A DNA stretch of 61,340 nt from Actinomycetota bacterium (GCA_009699865.1 WLNJ01000009.1:1-61340); one strand, 5' to 3'; shown: positions 24,589 through 33,438, numbered from the stretch's first letter. Made by a program: numbers and translations. The notes: generated from the letters alone by a model not told the origin.

Positions 24589-25544
24589 CTGAACCTCGGG
24601 GTTCCGCGCTGGGCCATCGGCTCGCAGGGCGCGACCTGACCGCTGCGCCGGATGCGCTGAACCTGCTTGAGAGCTCAGCGAGTGCTGACTCTGCCGACCG
24701 TCAGGATCTTCTAAGAGCCACTTCACCGGCCGTGCTGGGATACGAGCCAGCTGGTCACGTCGTCGGGATAACTGGTCCCCCAGGAGCCGGTAAGTCAACG
24801 CTGATCAGTGTCCTCGTGCGTGAGCTACGCGCTGCGAACCGATCAGTGGCGGTAATTGCTGTGGACCCGTCCAGTAAGCGCTCGGGCGGATCACTACTTG
24901 GCGATCGCGCACGGATTGACTTTGATCCAGCCGATAAGAACCTTCTGATTCGTTCAATGGCCACTGGTGATCGGCTCGGCGGGCTTGCGCGGCCCACCCG
25001 TGACGCCGCGGCAGCTCTCTCCGCCGCCTACGACGTGGTCATCGTCGAGACAGTCGGAGTCGGCCAGTCCGAGACCGAGATCGCCGACATTGCTGACACG
25101 GTCTGCGTAGTTGTCCAGCCGGCATCAGGAGATGCCCTGCAGTTCATCAAGAGCGGAATCATGGAGATCCCAGATGTCCTCGTGGTAACCAAGGCCGACC
25201 TTGGGCAGATCGCCCAGAGAGCCCGACGAGACCTCCACTCGGCCCTCCGCTCTCTCGGAGCGACCAAGACTTCCGTTGTGGCCGTTTCCTCGGTTCCACC
25301 AGCTTCGGGCATTACCGACCTGATCGATGCCGTGGACGCTCACGCCGAGAGCGTCGACCTCGCCACAGAGCGGGCTGGTCGGCGTAGAGCGCAGGCTCTC
25401 ACTGAGTTCGCTGAGGAACACGGGCGCAAGGGCATGACTGCCCTAGGTGGTCGTCGCGCGGCTGTTAAGGAGGTCAAGACACTTGACCCCACCCTTGATG
25501 TCCCACAGATGGTGGCGGAGCTGTTGCGGCGGGCCGAGGCCTAA
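24585..25544 (+). CDS. meaB: Mutase-associated GTPase/chaperone MeaB
   Basis: G3E-type GTPase that loads and protects the B12 cofactor of acyl-CoA mutases. The 319-residue protein has P-loop ITGPPGAGKSTL (near residue 64-75), VIAVDPSSKRSGGSLLGDRARI, VETVGVGQSE (switch region) and VVTKADL (NKxD-type base recognition). GTG start in a 4-nt overlap with the mutase stop, so the two are co-translated as expected for partners. Its TAA overlaps the stop of the convergent DNA glycosylase (CTAA). Confidence 0.94.
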   Translation: MTEPRGSALGHRLAGRDLTAAPDALNLLESSASADSADRQDLLRATSPAVLGYEPAGHVVGITGPPGAGKSTLISVLVRELRAANRSVAVIAVDPSSKRSGGSLLGDRARIDFDPADKNLLIRSMATGDRLGGLARPTRDAAAALSAAYDVVIVETVGVGQSETEIADIADTVCVVVQPASGDALQFIKSGIMEIPDVLVVTKADLGQIAQRARRDLHSALRSLGATKTSVVAVSSVPPASGITDLIDAVDAHAESVDLATERAGRRRAQALTEFAEEHGRKGMTALGGRRAAVKEVKTLDPTLDVPQMVAELLRRAEA

Positions 25545-26482
25545 GAAGGCAGCCCGGGCTCGAACCAGTTTCGGGTCAGAATCAGCCAGAGCGCCAGACC
25601 AGCATCGGGCCCGTACCGATTGACCCTCTTGCGGATCTCAGCATCAGTCACATGCTTCCTCCCCGTGATCCGGGCGTATTTGGGACGGGTCCACGAATCT
25701 AGAATCACCCCGGATGGCCTGCCGATCAGGAGTCCGATGTGGGCAGCGGCGTATGGCCCCACTCCGGGAAGGTCTTGTAGTCGCCGCGTGAGGTCCCGAT
25801 CCGTTAGTTCGCCGGGGCCTGACTCGGCAAGCCCCTCCAGATCCAGCTCGCCGCTGACCACAAGTTGAGCAAGCTGGGCAATCCGTCCTGCCCGGTAGCC
25901 CACCCGGATTTTCGCCTTCAGCTCCCCTTCCGTCAGCCCACTAACCGATGCCGGTGAGGGGAACGCTCTGCCCTCGTGAGGCTGTTCCCCCGGACGAGCG
26001 TCCTGTCCCAATGTCGCAACGAGCAGCTGGGTCATACGGATGGTCATTGACCAGGAACAGTTCGTCGTCAGGATCGTCCTCAACACATCCTCGAAGGCGG
26101 TGTCCCCCCGGGCGATGCAGCCGCCGCCAGCAGGCCCAACCCAGGCAAGGTCTGGATCCGACTCGGCGAGGGACAGAAAGCTCGTCAGATCCCGCTGCAG
26201 TCCGAGCATTCGACGGACCCGCGCAACCGCTTTGGGTTTCCCCCCGAGGTCAGTCAGTTCGCCAGCCCAGCTGACCCGTGTCGGAGCGCCCGGCAAGTCA
26301 GGTGAGTCCGAGCTGAACCGGAGTTCCCTCGGGCCAGAGTCAGTACTGATGACCACGTTGAGTGCCCCTTCAGCTGGGCGACTCCAAGGCGCGACTCCCG
26401 TCAGTCCGTGTGATTCGGCAATGCGCCTGAAGGCCATTGGGTTGCCCCCGTCATCTGCGAGGCTGAACTCGATTGTTGCCAC
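25541..26482 (-). CDS. DNA-3-methyladenine glycosylase II-like (HhH-GPD) protein
   Basis: Base-excision repair enzyme of the HhH-GPD superfamily, 313 residues, similar in layout to AlkA. An N-terminal AlkA-like domain is followed by helices with TTNCSWSMTIRMTQLL, a helix-hairpin-helix LPGVGPYAAAHIGLL (near residue 240), and the probable catalytic Asp in VILDSWTRPKYAR. No C-terminal iron-sulfur cysteine cluster is present, which argues against an EndoIII/MutY type. GTG start 6 nt after TACCCT. The C-terminal stop overlaps meaB. Confidence 0.82.
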   Translation of the reverse strand: MATIEFSLADDGGNPMAFRRIAESHGLTGVAPWSRPAEGALNVVISTDSGPRELRFSSDSPDLPGAPTRVSWAGELTDLGGKPKAVARVRRMLGLQRDLTSFLSLAESDPDLAWVGPAGGGCIARGDTAFEDVLRTILTTNCSWSMTIRMTQLLVATLGQDARPGEQPHEGRAFPSPASVSGLTEGELKAKIRVGYRAGRIAQLAQLVVSGELDLEGLAESGPGELTDRDLTRRLQDLPGVGPYAAAHIGLLIGRPSGVILDSWTRPKYARITGRKHVTDAEIRKRVNRYGPDAGLALWLILTRNWFEPGLPS

Positions 26483-26488
26483 AGCAGC

Positions 26489-26494
26489 AGGGTA
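26489..26494 (-). promoter_or_regulatory. Candidate -10 box TACCCT for the DNA glycosylase gene
   Basis: Minus-strand TACCCT ends 6 nt before the GTG at 26482. Confidence 0.4.
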
Positions 26495-26530
26495 CGGCCC
26501 TAACGCCCGTTCAGCACCCAGGCACCCTGT

Positions 26531-26556
26531 CGATAATGGGACTCAGTATCATTTAG
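26531..26556 (+). promoter_or_regulatory. Candidate Zur operator overlapping a leaderless -10 box
   Basis: CGATAATG and TATCATT form an imperfect inverted repeat, and GATAAT/ATTATC half-sites are typical of Zur boxes. TATCAT (26547-26552) ends 8 nt before the ATG of the zinc-type ABC operon, so a bound repressor would cover the promoter. The spacing between the half-sites is wider than usual, so the call is tentative. Confidence 0.4.
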
Positions 26557-26560
26557 TCGG

Positions 26561-28300
26561 ATGTCCCATATAGCCAGCCAATTCCTCCATCCCTTTGTCC
26601 AAAGGGCCTGCGTGGAACTCGTACTCCTCTGCGTGACTGCCGCTGCTCTTGGCCCTTGGATTCTGATGCGCGGACTCGGCTTCTTCGCCCACGCAATCGG
26701 CACGGCGGCGTTCCCCGGCCTGATTGCGGCAGACGCACTTGGGATCACCCCTCAACTTGGCGCCACCCTTGGGGCCATGGGAGTCGCAGCGGGATCAGGT
26801 GTGGTCAGCCCAACAGCGCGGACCGGAACAAGAACAGCGCTCTGGCTAACCGGAGCAATGGCAGTCGGAGCACTACTGGCAAGCAACATCTCCCGACCCG
26901 GAGCCGGGGTGGATTCCGCCCTGTTTGGCAGCCTGCTGACCAGCACCCCCGCTGATCTGCTGACCGCGGCCGCAGCGGCATGCCTTGCAGTCTCCGCCGT
27001 GCGGCTAGGTGGGCCGAGATGGCTGTCGGAGGGAATGCTCGGCAGATCCTGGCCATTCTGGAACAGCGCCCTGCTGGGCGTGGTCGCAATCGCAGTCATC
27101 GCCCAACTGGCAGCTGTGGGTGCTCTACTGGCTTCCACCCTTCTGGTCCTCCCAGCAGCGGCGGCTCGACCGTGGGCCACAACAATCCGAAGATGGGGGT
27201 CTGTGACGGGAGGGTTCGCGCTCCTTATATCCCTCGTTGGCCTGACAGCGAGCCTCAGCTTCGACACACCCCCCGGGGCGACAATCGCGCTCGCGGCCGG
27301 CCTTGCTGTTGTCGGATCGCTCGTTACACGCTCCGCCTCCCGGTCAATCTCTACCGCCCCCCTAGGCAAGGGCGCTGCTGTAGCCATGACGCTCGGCGCG
27401 CTGATCCTGTCAACAGTTGGTTGCGCCCAAGCCACAAATCCACCGGTAGTCGCAACCACACCGATCATCGGCTCAATCACACAGCAGGTAGCTGGTAACG
27501 ACATCAGGGTCAAGACACTGATCCCGGCCGGCGCAGACCCTCACAGCTACGAGCCACGGCCCAGTGACATCGACGCTCTCTCAACGGCCAGGCTACTTGT
27601 CCGATCAGGGCCCAGCATGGATGACTGGGCTACACGCGTTGAGGAGCGCTCAGGAGGCAACGCGACCATCCTCGACCTAGCCGCAGAACTCCCCATAAAC
27701 CGCACGGATGTTGAGTTCAAGGGCACCGACCCACATTGGTTCCACGACCCGCGGAACATCGCTGCCGCGGCGGTCACCATCGGTAAGGCCCTCTCAGACA
27801 TCGACCCAAGCCATGCTCCCTCATACCGAGCGCGGGCCAACCGGCTGGCGCGCACAGCAGCAAACCTCGACAGACAGGCACGCGAATGCACCTCAAGGCT
27901 TGCCTCCAGCGAGCGCAACCTCGTGACTGACCATGACGCCTTTGGGTACTTGGCCGACCGACTAGAACTTCGGATCATCGGGACGCTGATCCCATCGCAG
28001 TCAACGGCCGCCGCCCCCTCCCCACGCGAACTTGATCGCTTAGCCAAGGAGATCCGCTCCTTGGGAGTGAAGGCCATCTTCCCCGAGCGGGCCGTCGACC
28101 CCCGCCTGACAGCAAACCTCGCCCGACAGACTGGAGCCTCCTCCAAGCAGCAACTTGACGCGGACACTCTCGGCCCCGCCGGTAGCCGCAAAGGGACTTG
28201 GCAAGGGATGTGGTCCAACAATGTTGAGACTCTCGTCTCAGCGCTCTCAGGTGGGCGTGTCACCTGTGCACTTACTCAGAATGGAGGCGGTTCCCGTTAG
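26561..28300 (+). CDS. Fused zinc-type ABC permease (ZnuB-like) and substrate-binding protein (ZnuA-like)
   Basis: 579 residues in two parts. Residues 1-265 are an ABC-3 family permease with about eight membrane helices (ILMRGLGFFAHAIGTAAFPGLIAA, LLASTLLVLPAAAARPWA). Residues about 270-579 are a cluster A-I metal-binding protein with His ligands in GADPHSYEP (near 327), DPHWFHDPRN (near 391) and DHDAFGYLADRL (near 458), a His-rich set that points to Zn2+. The junction carries a hydrophobic stretch ending LILSTVGC (Cys288), a lipobox-like site that could be the old lipoprotein signal and might still be cleaved. No stop or frameshift separates the parts. First gene of a five-gene operon. Confidence 0.85.
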   Translation: MSHIASQFLHPFVQRACVELVLLCVTAAALGPWILMRGLGFFAHAIGTAAFPGLIAADALGITPQLGATLGAMGVAAGSGVVSPTARTGTRTALWLTGAMAVGALLASNISRPGAGVDSALFGSLLTSTPADLLTAAAAACLAVSAVRLGGPRWLSEGMLGRSWPFWNSALLGVVAIAVIAQLAAVGALLASTLLVLPAAAARPWATTIRRWGSVTGGFALLISLVGLTASLSFDTPPGATIALAAGLAVVGSLVTRSASRSISTAPLGKGAAVAMTLGALILSTVGCAQATNPPVVATTPIIGSITQQVAGNDIRVKTLIPAGADPHSYEPRPSDIDALSTARLLVRSGPSMDDWATRVEERSGGNATILDLAAELPINRTDVEFKGTDPHWFHDPRNIAAAAVTIGKALSDIDPSHAPSYRARANRLARTAANLDRQARECTSRLASSERNLVTDHDAFGYLADRLELRIIGTLIPSQSTAAAPSPRELDRLAKEIRSLGVKAIFPERAVDPRLTANLARQTGASSKQQLDADTLGPAGSRKGTWQGMWSNNVETLVSALSGGRVTCALTQNGGGSR

Positions 28301-29051
28301 CGCGACATCAGCACAACCGGCAGTGTCAGTTGAAGAAATGGTGGCTGGCTACGGTGGGCTGCCAGCCCTAACAGGCCTTGACTTCGTGGCGGCTCCCGGC
28401 GAACGCGTAGCCCTCTTGGGCCCCAACGGCGGAGGCAAGACAACCCTAATCAGGACTCTCCAAGGTGAGCTGACGCCTATCAGCGGCACCTTCAGCCTCC
28501 ACGGGCAGATGGGCCACGTTCCCCAGAAGAGCAGCGGCCGTAACGACTGGCCGGTCACAACCCTTGATGTCGCAATCTGCGGAACCCTTGATGCCCTTCC
28601 CTGGTGGCGAGTCCCCGGGAAGACACAACGGAACTCCGCGCGCGAGGCCCTAGAGGCAGTCGGGCTTGGGGATCGCGCCTCCACTCCTTATGGCGAACTC
28701 TCGGGTGGTCAGCAACGGCGAGCACAGGTGGCTGCCGCCCTGGCTGGAGGGGCGAGCATCCTCCTCCTAGACGAACCATTCGCTGGACTCGACGCCGTAG
28801 CTGCAGACCGGCTCGAAAAACTCCTAGCGGCCCTTGCCGAGAGGGGCACAACACTCCTGATTGCTACACATGACCTTGACCAAGCACGGTCCTGGGAGAA
28901 GGTTCTGTGCCTCAATGGCGAGCAGTTAGCCTTCGGCCCCCCAGAGTCAGTCCTGACCCGCCAAACCTTGGAAGCGACATTCGGAAGTGACCTGCTTGAG
29001 GTCCCCGGGGGCGGCTTTATGGCTCCCCCACATCACCACCACGACCACTAA
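28281..29051 (+). CDS. znuC: Zinc-type ABC transporter ATP-binding protein
   Basis: Cytoplasmic ATPase that drives the adjacent permeases. The 256-residue protein has Walker A LLGPNGGGKTTL, Q-loop MGHVPQKSS, signature LSGGQQRRAQVAAAL, Walker B ILLLDEPFAGLD and an H-loop IATHDLD. The tail ends PPHHHHDH, a His-rich stretch common in metal-handling proteins. ATG 28281 overlaps the fusion gene by 20 nt; a GTG about 40 nt further on is an alternative. Its stop shares a base with the next start (TAATG). Confidence 0.9.
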   Translation: MEAVPVSATSAQPAVSVEEMVAGYGGLPALTGLDFVAAPGERVALLGPNGGGKTTLIRTLQGELTPISGTFSLHGQMGHVPQKSSGRNDWPVTTLDVAICGTLDALPWWRVPGKTQRNSAREALEAVGLGDRASTPYGELSGGQQRRAQVAAALAGGASILLLDEPFAGLDAVAADRLEKLLAALAERGTTLLIATHDLDQARSWEKVLCLNGEQLAFGPPESVLTRQTLEATFGSDLLEVPGGGFMAPPHHHHDH

Positions 29052-29854
29052 TGCCGGCCCCACTTCAATGGCTACTTGACCCATGGCAGTCCGCGATTGT
29101 TGGTCCCGGCGGAGCCGTGACAATCGTTGTGGGCGCCTCCGCCGCAGCGATCGGTTGCTGGGTCCTGCTGCGCGACCTTCCTTATGCAGCCGAATCGCTG
29201 TCGCATGGAATGTTCCCTGGTCTTGTCGCGGCATCGCTACTTGGCATTCCAATCGCAGTGGGCGGACTCGCCGGATTAGCCCTTGCCGCTGCGGCCATCA
29301 CTGCCGCGCGTCGGTGGGTCTCGCCAGACAACCATGCTGTGGCGGTCGCCATCACTCCACTCCTAGGCCTTGGGGCGATCCTCGCGCTCTCAGGGCCCGT
29401 ACCCCCGGGCGTAGGCGACGCACTCTTCGGTGATGTACTTGCCGCCGATAGCACCGACCTCCTGACTGCGCTCATACTCTCCCCGCTACTTCTGTTCGTT
29501 CTGCGCACCGCTCACTGGCGCCTGCTTGCGTCTGGGATCACATCTGCCGGCTCCAGCCGGATCGACACACTCGTGATTTGCCTTCTGGCTGTAGCAACAG
29601 CAATGGCCGCTAGGAGTCTCGGCGCCCTGTTGGCCGTCGCCCTGATCATCGGACCAGCAGCCGCAGCAAGGCGATTCACAGTGAGAGCCTCGACCATGCT
29701 CTGGCTCTCATCAGCTATCGCAGCGACCTCAGCGGTGATCGGAATCGAAGTCTCGTGGCACGCGGGAGTCGCGGCGGGCCCTGCAATTGCGATCTGCGCG
29801 ATCATCCCTGCAGCAGCCACTGCCCTCCTACTCCCGAAGCAGATCACCACATGA
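29051..29854 (+). CDS. znuB: Second zinc-type ABC permease (ABC-3 family)
   Basis: 267-residue membrane protein with about eight helices and ABC-3 motifs (WVLLRDLPYAAESLSHGMFPGLVAASLLG, LGALLAVALIIGPAAAARRF). It is paralogous to the permease half of the fused gene two positions upstream, so the transporter probably has two different membrane subunits around one ATPase type. Coupled to the ATPase by TAATG and to the regulator by ATGA overlaps. Confidence 0.9.
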   Translation: MPAPLQWLLDPWQSAIVGPGGAVTIVVGASAAAIGCWVLLRDLPYAAESLSHGMFPGLVAASLLGIPIAVGGLAGLALAAAAITAARRWVSPDNHAVAVAITPLLGLGAILALSGPVPPGVGDALFGDVLAADSTDLLTALILSPLLLFVLRTAHWRLLASGITSAGSSRIDTLVICLLAVATAMAARSLGALLAVALIIGPAAAARRFTVRASTMLWLSSAIAATSAVIGIEVSWHAGVAAGPAIAICAIIPAAATALLLPKQITT

Positions 29855-30309
29855 CTCGTATCGACACTGAATGGGTTGAGAAAGCCACCACCGAACTACA
29901 CGCGTCCGGACGCCGCGCGGGCGGGGCGCGGGCAGAAGTGATCACTCAACTCTCGAGGGAGACATGCGCGGTCACTGCCGAACAGATTGAGCGGACGCTC
30001 GCCGGCGCCAACCGGAGGGTAGGCCGGGCAAGTATCTACCGCGCACTGGAGGCCCTCGCCCATGTCGGCCTAGTCCAGCGTGTTGATCTCGGAGAAAGCG
30101 GCTCTCGTTGGGAGAGGATCGGTGCCAATGGCCACGATCATCACCACCACCTGCTCTGCTCAGCGTGCGGCCAGCTAGTGCCGTTTGAGGACGATGGGCT
30201 TGAGACGGCCCTTCACCACCTTGCCGCCAATGAGGATTTCACCGTTGACTCGCACGAGGTAACGCTCCACGGACGCTGTGCCAGCTGTGCGGCTAAGCAG
30301 GCAGCCTGA
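29851..30309 (+). CDS. zur: Fur-family regulator, probable zinc repressor Zur
   Basis: 152 residues with a Fur winged helix (VGRASIYRALEALAHVGLVQRVDLG), the metal-site region GHDHHHHLLCSACGQLVPFED, and two CxxC pairs (CSAC, CASC) for structural zinc. Being the fourth gene of a zinc-type ABC operon, it most likely represses that operon when zinc is replete; the operon's promoter holds a GATAAT/ATTATC-like site. ATG at 29851 overlaps the permease stop (ATGA). Its stop overlaps the start of a small membrane protein gene (TGATG). Confidence 0.88.
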   Translation: MTRIDTEWVEKATTELHASGRRAGGARAEVITQLSRETCAVTAEQIERTLAGANRRVGRASIYRALEALAHVGLVQRVDLGESGSRWERIGANGHDHHHHLLCSACGQLVPFEDDGLETALHHLAANEDFTVDSHEVTLHGRCASCAAKQAA

Positions 30310-30458
30310 TGCTGCGCGACTCCTTGACAGTCCTAGCAGCGTTCCTGCTAGGGACGGCTGTTTCGGCACTCCTCGGAGCAAGTAGCCTCGGGGTCGCATT
30401 GACCTTTGGGCAGATCGCATTTGCCGGAACTCTGACCTGGGTACTCTTGCGGCGTTAG
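30309..30458 (+). CDS. Small two-helix membrane protein, 49 residues
   Basis: ATG at 30309 overlaps the zur stop (TGATG) and the frame ends at TAG 30456-30458. The product has a short charged start (MLRDS), two hydrophobic stretches (LTVLAAFLLGTAVSALLGA and VALTFGQIAFAGTLTWVLL) and ends RR. The tight coupling and membrane-like composition support a real gene of unknown function at the end of the zinc operon. It may stabilise or regulate the transporter; that is an inference from position. Confidence 0.6.
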   Translation: MLRDSLTVLAAFLLGTAVSALLGASSLGVALTFGQIAFAGTLTWVLLRR

Positions 30459-30497
30459 AGGCCTCGATACCATGCTCAAACGCACCAACAGACCCGT

Positions 30498-31301
30498 ATG
30501 ACACTCGCACGCACAGCAGCCCTACTGGTCCTGGCGGCCTTGGTCGCCTCAGGCTGTAGCCAGGCCGTGGACACCCGGAAGAAGGTCAACCTCTACGGGG
30601 ACTCACTTGGAGTTGAAGCCGCACCGTTTGTTGAACGCGCGCTCACCAAGTCGGGCAAGGTCTCGTTCGTCAACCGCACCCGCTCAGGAACCGCCCCGTG
30701 TGACTGGCGCAAGATCATCGCTCATGATGTCTCCACACGGCCGCCCGACGCAGCACTTGTGGAGACCTATGGCAACAATGCCTCCACCTGCCAGACGGGT
30801 GTAGGTGGAAAGAGGCCGGTCCTAGACTCACAGGAGTATTGGGCCATGTACCGCAAGGACTTGGAGAGGACCGTCAATGCCTTCCCCCGGTCAACAAAAG
30901 TCATCTTGGTGTCCGCGCCCGCAGCCTCAGTTGACATGAGGTCCGGTCGCTCACACAAGAAGCACATGCTCGCGCTGATGAGGTCCATCGCGCGAATCAG
31001 GCCCAATGTCACCTCAGTGGATGCGGGAGGACGGCTAGAACGGCCGCTCGGCCACTTCGCGCGTGTTATTCCGTGTATCGCTAACGGGCCTTGCCCAAAC
31101 CACCCGACCCGTGGCAAAGCGGTCGTCAGGGCAAAAGATGGCCTCCACTTCTGTCCCGTGATCGTCTGGGCCAAGGTCAACCTGCTTGAGCACTGTCCTG
31201 TTGTCGCTTACGGCGCTTGGCGTTTTGGGATCGTTGCGGCAGTGATGGCAGCTCGGGCGGTGGGGACAACCGCTTATCCGCCGCCTCTCGTCAAGCACTG
31301 A
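30498..31301 (+). CDS. SGNH-hydrolase-like lipoprotein
   Basis: 267 residues with a lipoprotein signal (LVLAALVASGC, Cys near residue 20). The mature protein has SGNH blocks: YGDSLG with the Ser nucleophile, an Asn in ETYGNNAS, and KDGLHFCP with the Asp-x-x-His pair. Such enzymes act as esterases or acyl/acetyl hydrolases on the outside of the membrane. Several Cys suggest disulfides. The substrate is unknown. It lies 39 nt after the small membrane protein gene and may belong to that transcript or have its own promoter. Confidence 0.78.
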   Translation: MTLARTAALLVLAALVASGCSQAVDTRKKVNLYGDSLGVEAAPFVERALTKSGKVSFVNRTRSGTAPCDWRKIIAHDVSTRPPDAALVETYGNNASTCQTGVGGKRPVLDSQEYWAMYRKDLERTVNAFPRSTKVILVSAPAASVDMRSGRSHKKHMLALMRSIARIRPNVTSVDAGGRLERPLGHFARVIPCIANGPCPNHPTRGKAVVRAKDGLHFCPVIVWAKVNLLEHCPVVAYGAWRFGIVAAVMAARAVGTTAYPPPLVKH

Positions 31302-31353
31302 GCCAGCCGCTCAACTAAGTAGGTGGCTGGAGCCTGCTGGGACAATCAGCCCG

Positions 31354-31359
31354 TATCCT
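31354..31359 (+). promoter_or_regulatory. Candidate -10 box TATCCT, leaderless start of moaA
   Basis: TATCCT ends 7 nt before the GTG at 31367. Confidence 0.45.
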
Positions 31360-31366
31360 CCCGTTA

Positions 31367-32362
31367 GTGGAACGAGAGCAACTCAAAGACGGTCACGGGA
31401 GAGAAATCCGAGACGTTCGGGTATCGGTTACGGACCGATGTAATTTCCGCTGTCAGTACTGCATGCCAGCTGAGGGCCTTCCCTGGCTAGACAGATCTGA
31501 TGTCCTGACATTCGAAGAGATCGAGCGATTGGTGGGGCTTCTGGCCTCAATGGGCGTAGAGAGCGTCCGCCTGACTGGCGGCGAACCTCTTGTCCGCAAG
31601 GATCTCCCTGTGTTGGCAGCGATGCTCGCCAAGGTCAGTGGGGTCAATGACCTTGCACTCACAACGAACGGATACCTGCTGGAGCGCGACGCCGAAGCCC
31701 TCGTGGCAGCCGGAATTAACCGATTCAATGTTTCACTCGACTCCTTGGAGCGTGACCGGTTCTACCAGCTCACCCGACGCGACTCACTCGCCCAGGTCCT
31801 GAGGGGATTGGAGGTTCTTGCTCAGTTCCCCGAAGCCCACCCGATCAAGGTCAATGCCGTCGCTCTGAAGGGCGTGACTGAGGCTGAAATCCTGCCCTTC
31901 GCGGAGTTTGCTCGACAACACCCCTATGAGGTCAGGTTCATTGAATTCATGCCGCTCGACGCCGACCGGTCATGGTCAAGCGAGCAGGTCCTCAAGGGTG
32001 CGGAAATCCGAGCAGTCCTCTCGGCCCATTATGAGCTCGTTGAGGAGCCAAGGAAGGACTCCGCGACGGCAAGGGTCTTCACCTTCGCTAACGGAGAAGG
32101 TCGTCTTGGCTTCATCGACCCCGTAAGCGAGCCCTTCTGCTCTGACTGCGACAGGATTCGGATTACAGCCGAGGGCAACCTGCGGACGTGTCTCTTCTCA
32201 ATCGGCGAGACAGACCTGCGTGGCCCAATGCGTTCCGGCGCGACAGATGACGAACTGGTGGCAATCGTCAGAGACGCCGTCTGGCGTAAAGAGCTCAAGC
32301 ACCATGTTGGTGATGAGGGCTTCGTTCAGCCCGAGCGCTCAATGAGCGCAATCGGCGGCTGA
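31367..32362 (+). CDS. moaA: GTP 3',8-cyclase MoaA (molybdenum cofactor synthesis)
   Basis: Radical SAM enzyme for the first step of molybdopterin synthesis. The 331-residue protein has the N-terminal cluster cysteines C25, C29 and C32 in DRCNFRCQYCMP, SAM-binding RLTGGEPLVR, a second C-terminal cluster in FCSDCDRIRITAEGNLRTCLF, and the C-terminal GG tail (AIGG) needed for activity. GTG start. No other moa/mog gene is in the window, so the rest of the pathway lies elsewhere. Confidence 0.95.
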   Translation: MEREQLKDGHGREIRDVRVSVTDRCNFRCQYCMPAEGLPWLDRSDVLTFEEIERLVGLLASMGVESVRLTGGEPLVRKDLPVLAAMLAKVSGVNDLALTTNGYLLERDAEALVAAGINRFNVSLDSLERDRFYQLTRRDSLAQVLRGLEVLAQFPEAHPIKVNAVALKGVTEAEILPFAEFARQHPYEVRFIEFMPLDADRSWSSEQVLKGAEIRAVLSAHYELVEEPRKDSATARVFTFANGEGRLGFIDPVSEPFCSDCDRIRITAEGNLRTCLFSIGETDLRGPMRSGATDDELVAIVRDAVWRKELKHHVGDEGFVQPERSMSAIGG

Positions 32363-32388
32363 CTTACTACGGCCCAACCTCCCTGCTG

Positions 32389-33390
32389 TTACTTCAACGC
32401 CGCCTTGATCGCCCGGTTCATGGCGTTGATCCCGAAGGCTCCCTCTAGCCGGGCTTTGATCCGACCATCACGGCCAATCGTGAAGAGCCAAGGCTCCGTC
32501 ACAAGGCCAAATGCCTCCAGCTGCGGGCGCAGCACTGGCGGCTTGTTGTCCTTGTAGACCTCTTCGTGAATCGCAACGAGGTTTGCCCCGTAGTTCGCCT
32601 GAAGCTGGAGCAGGAGGTCTGTGACCGGCCCGCAGACTCGGCTCTGGCAAAGCTGTGGCGTTGCGAAGAGCAGAGCGATTGGTGCCTTGCCGAGGACCGA
32701 GGCGAAGTTCTGCTGGTGCAGTGAGGGGTCATGTGGCTTGCGGGTATCGATCGACCCGATGTTGCCGCCGGTTGAGCTCACAGTCTCAGTGGTGATGGAA
32801 GGCGCGCGGTCACCAACATTTGGAACCGTGCTGTTCGGTGCGACAGCAATCTCCCCGGAGGTCTGGGCCAAACCCTCAGCAGTCTTGGTGAGAGTGACGA
32901 CAAACCACTTGCCAGCCGTTGGCGTTGGAATCTGGGCTTCGTAGATCGCTTTCAACTGCGCTGTGTCCAAGGCAGCTCCCTCTGACAGGTACGCGGCTTG
33001 GGGAACCATCGGGTCGGCCGGCGCGGCGAACGGGCCCTTGGCTGGGCTCTGAGGGCTTTTAGCCAGATACACCACCGTTGGCCCGTAGGCGGGCTTGCCG
33101 TCGTTACCGATAACGCCAAACGCGAGCCTGTTGGTCCCCGGGGTGAACACAGAGCTGGCCTGCCCAAAGTTGTCTTGAGTGATTGCGGTGGCAGCAATGT
33201 CGGACAGGCTCCCGGCGGCGCCCTTCGGGAAGTCAGCCAAGTTGACGGTTTCAGCGTCGGTAACCGCAGAGGGCACAGGGCCCGACTCAGTCAGTGGCTT
33301 CTGGGAGCCAGATCCGCAACCTGATGTTGCTACCAGAACCATGCAGACAAGGGCAAATGCGAGTGTATTTCCGACTCGGGAGCAGGTCAC
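32389..33390 (-). CDS. Thioredoxin-like lipoprotein
   Basis: 333 residues with a lipoprotein signal (CMVLVATSGC, Cys near residue 25). An N-terminal domain of about 170 residues of unknown fold follows, then a thioredoxin/peroxiredoxin-like C-terminal domain (VGDRAPSITTETV, APIALLFATPQLCQSRVC, WLFTIGRDGRIKARLEGAFG). The Cys pair is CxxxC (CQSRVC), similar to SCO-type copper/redox proteins. It probably works outside the membrane in thiol redox or metal delivery. GTG start. Convergent with moaA, 26 nt apart. Confidence 0.78.
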   Translation of the reverse strand: MTCSRVGNTLAFALVCMVLVATSGCGSGSQKPLTESGPVPSAVTDAETVNLADFPKGAAGSLSDIAATAITQDNFGQASSVFTPGTNRLAFGVIGNDGKPAYGPTVVYLAKSPQSPAKGPFAAPADPMVPQAAYLSEGAALDTAQLKAIYEAQIPTPTAGKWFVVTLTKTAEGLAQTSGEIAVAPNSTVPNVGDRAPSITTETVSSTGGNIGSIDTRKPHDPSLHQQNFASVLGKAPIALLFATPQLCQSRVCGPVTDLLLQLQANYGANLVAIHEEVYKDNKPPVLRPQLEAFGLVTEPWLFTIGRDGRIKARLEGAFGINAMNRAIKAALK

Positions 33391-33438
33391 GCTTTACATC
33401 ATCCCACGCAAAGCACCGGATCAGCCCCAACTCCTGCC

